From Chlamydiia bacterium (lineage in GTDB: Bacteria; Chlamydiota; Chlamydiia; Chlamydiales; JACKPQ01), in assembly GCA_030433395.1 (NCBI GenBank), contig JAUILX010000063.1, forward strand, positions 1 through 6,196: 6,196 bases of DNA, read 5' to 3'. A program made the position numbers and the translations under genes. Of the stretch, positions 5,903 to 6,196 are shown piece by piece. Each line of letters starts with the position of its first letter. Position 1 is the first letter of the stretch. The notes beneath the pieces were generated by a model. It was given only the letters and a program-made list of their open reading frames with translations. It searched no databases and was not told the origin of the DNA.

Positions 5903-6196
5903 TTAGTGCGTCCCTGTGTGGCCAAAACCACCTTCTCCTCGCACGCTGGTACAGAGCTCTGCCACAGGTGCAAATGTTGCTTTAGTTACTGGTGCAAATA
6001 CCCCTTGTGCAATACGCATACCGGGAGTGATCTCGAAAGCAGCTTTGCTATGATTGATTAAAATCACACCAATCTCGCCTCGATAGTCAGCATCAATTGT
6101 TCCAGGAGTGTTTAGCACGGTAACTCCGTGTTTATAAGCCAGGCCACTACGCGGGCGCACTTGCATTTCATATCCTGAAGGAAGGGCAATTTTTAA
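5903..6196 (-). CDS. dut: Deoxyuridine 5'-triphosphate nucleotidohydrolase (dUTPase), C-terminal part
   Basis: Trimeric dUTPase hydrolyses dUTP to dUMP and pyrophosphate, keeping uracil out of DNA and supplying dUMP for thymidylate synthesis. The 5' part lies beyond the right edge; 97 residues remain and the frame is open at 6196. Motif 2 RPRSGLA, motif 3 GTIDADYRGEIGVILINH, motif 4 RIAQ and motif 5 RGEGGFGHTG appear in order. These include the catalytic aspartate and the tyrosine of the uracil pocket in motif 3, and the C-terminal P-loop-like arm. Only motif 1 is outside the window. The ATG at 6166 is an internal methionine: the open frame before it reads LKIALPSGYE, which is normal dUTPase sequence. 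The stop at 5905-5903 is followed by ptsN after 10 bases, indicating an operon. Confidence 0.96.
   Translation of the reverse strand, partial: LKIALPSGYEMQVRPRSGLAYKHGVTVLNTPGTIDADYRGEIGVILINHSKAAFEITPGMRIAQGVFAPVTKATFAPVAELCTSVRGEGGFGHTGTH

Noticed and set aside
5893..5973. Longer ptsN start at 5973
   Set aside because: It would overlap dut by about 70 bases and add residues foreign to PtsN; the ATG at 5892, right after the dut stop, gives a normal-length protein.
6164..6166. dut starting at the internal ATG at 6166
   Set aside because: The frame is open upstream to the window edge with normal dUTPase sequence, and motif 2 follows immediately; motif 1 must lie further upstream outside the window.

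Overview
The window most likely comes from a chlamydia-like (phylum Chlamydiota, probably environmental) bacterium. This rests on gene content and order: a lipoate-protein-ligase-like gene beside clpC, then a PtsN-type protein with an added helix-turn-helix, a second PtsN, and dut. As I recall, the same neighbours lie close together in Chlamydia trachomatis (lplA-like/clpC, and ptsN_1/ptsN_2/dut a few genes on). The ClpC N-terminus and body also read like chlamydial ClpC. No database search was possible, so the species is left open.

Layout. Positions 1-263 (minus) hold the start of a lipoate/biotin ligase-family gene that runs off the left edge. Positions 264-370 are a short divergent intergenic region with candidate promoters and a small perfect hairpin. 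Positions 371-2896 (plus) encode a full-length ClpC AAA+ unfoldase. A strong hairpin at 2904-2940 separates it from a convergent gene at 2922-4361 (minus), a P-loop ATPase with a C-terminal DUF234/PD-(D/E)XK nuclease-like domain. The 5' end of that ATPase gene is embedded in three 38-bp palindromes repeated at an exact 55-bp period (4363-4510). Positions 4511-4623 are AT-rich intergenic sequence. The rest is a minus-strand cluster read from the right edge leftwards: dut (3' part only, 6196-5903), ptsN (5892-5407) and an HTH-PtsN fusion (5331-4624).

How the parts fit. ClpC, the lipoate ligase, Dut and the two PtsN proteins are housekeeping or regulatory genes: proteolysis, lipoylation, dUTP removal and nitrogen-type PTS phosphorelay. 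The ATPase with its repeat array is the accessory-looking element. It lies between two conserved chlamydial blocks, looks AT-richer by eye, belongs to a family common in mobile or variable gene sets, and carries an unusual leader. That leader, a lattice of six alternating half-sites that also re-encodes the same short peptide start (MEKxKEMVR) in three different frames, is the part most worth following up.
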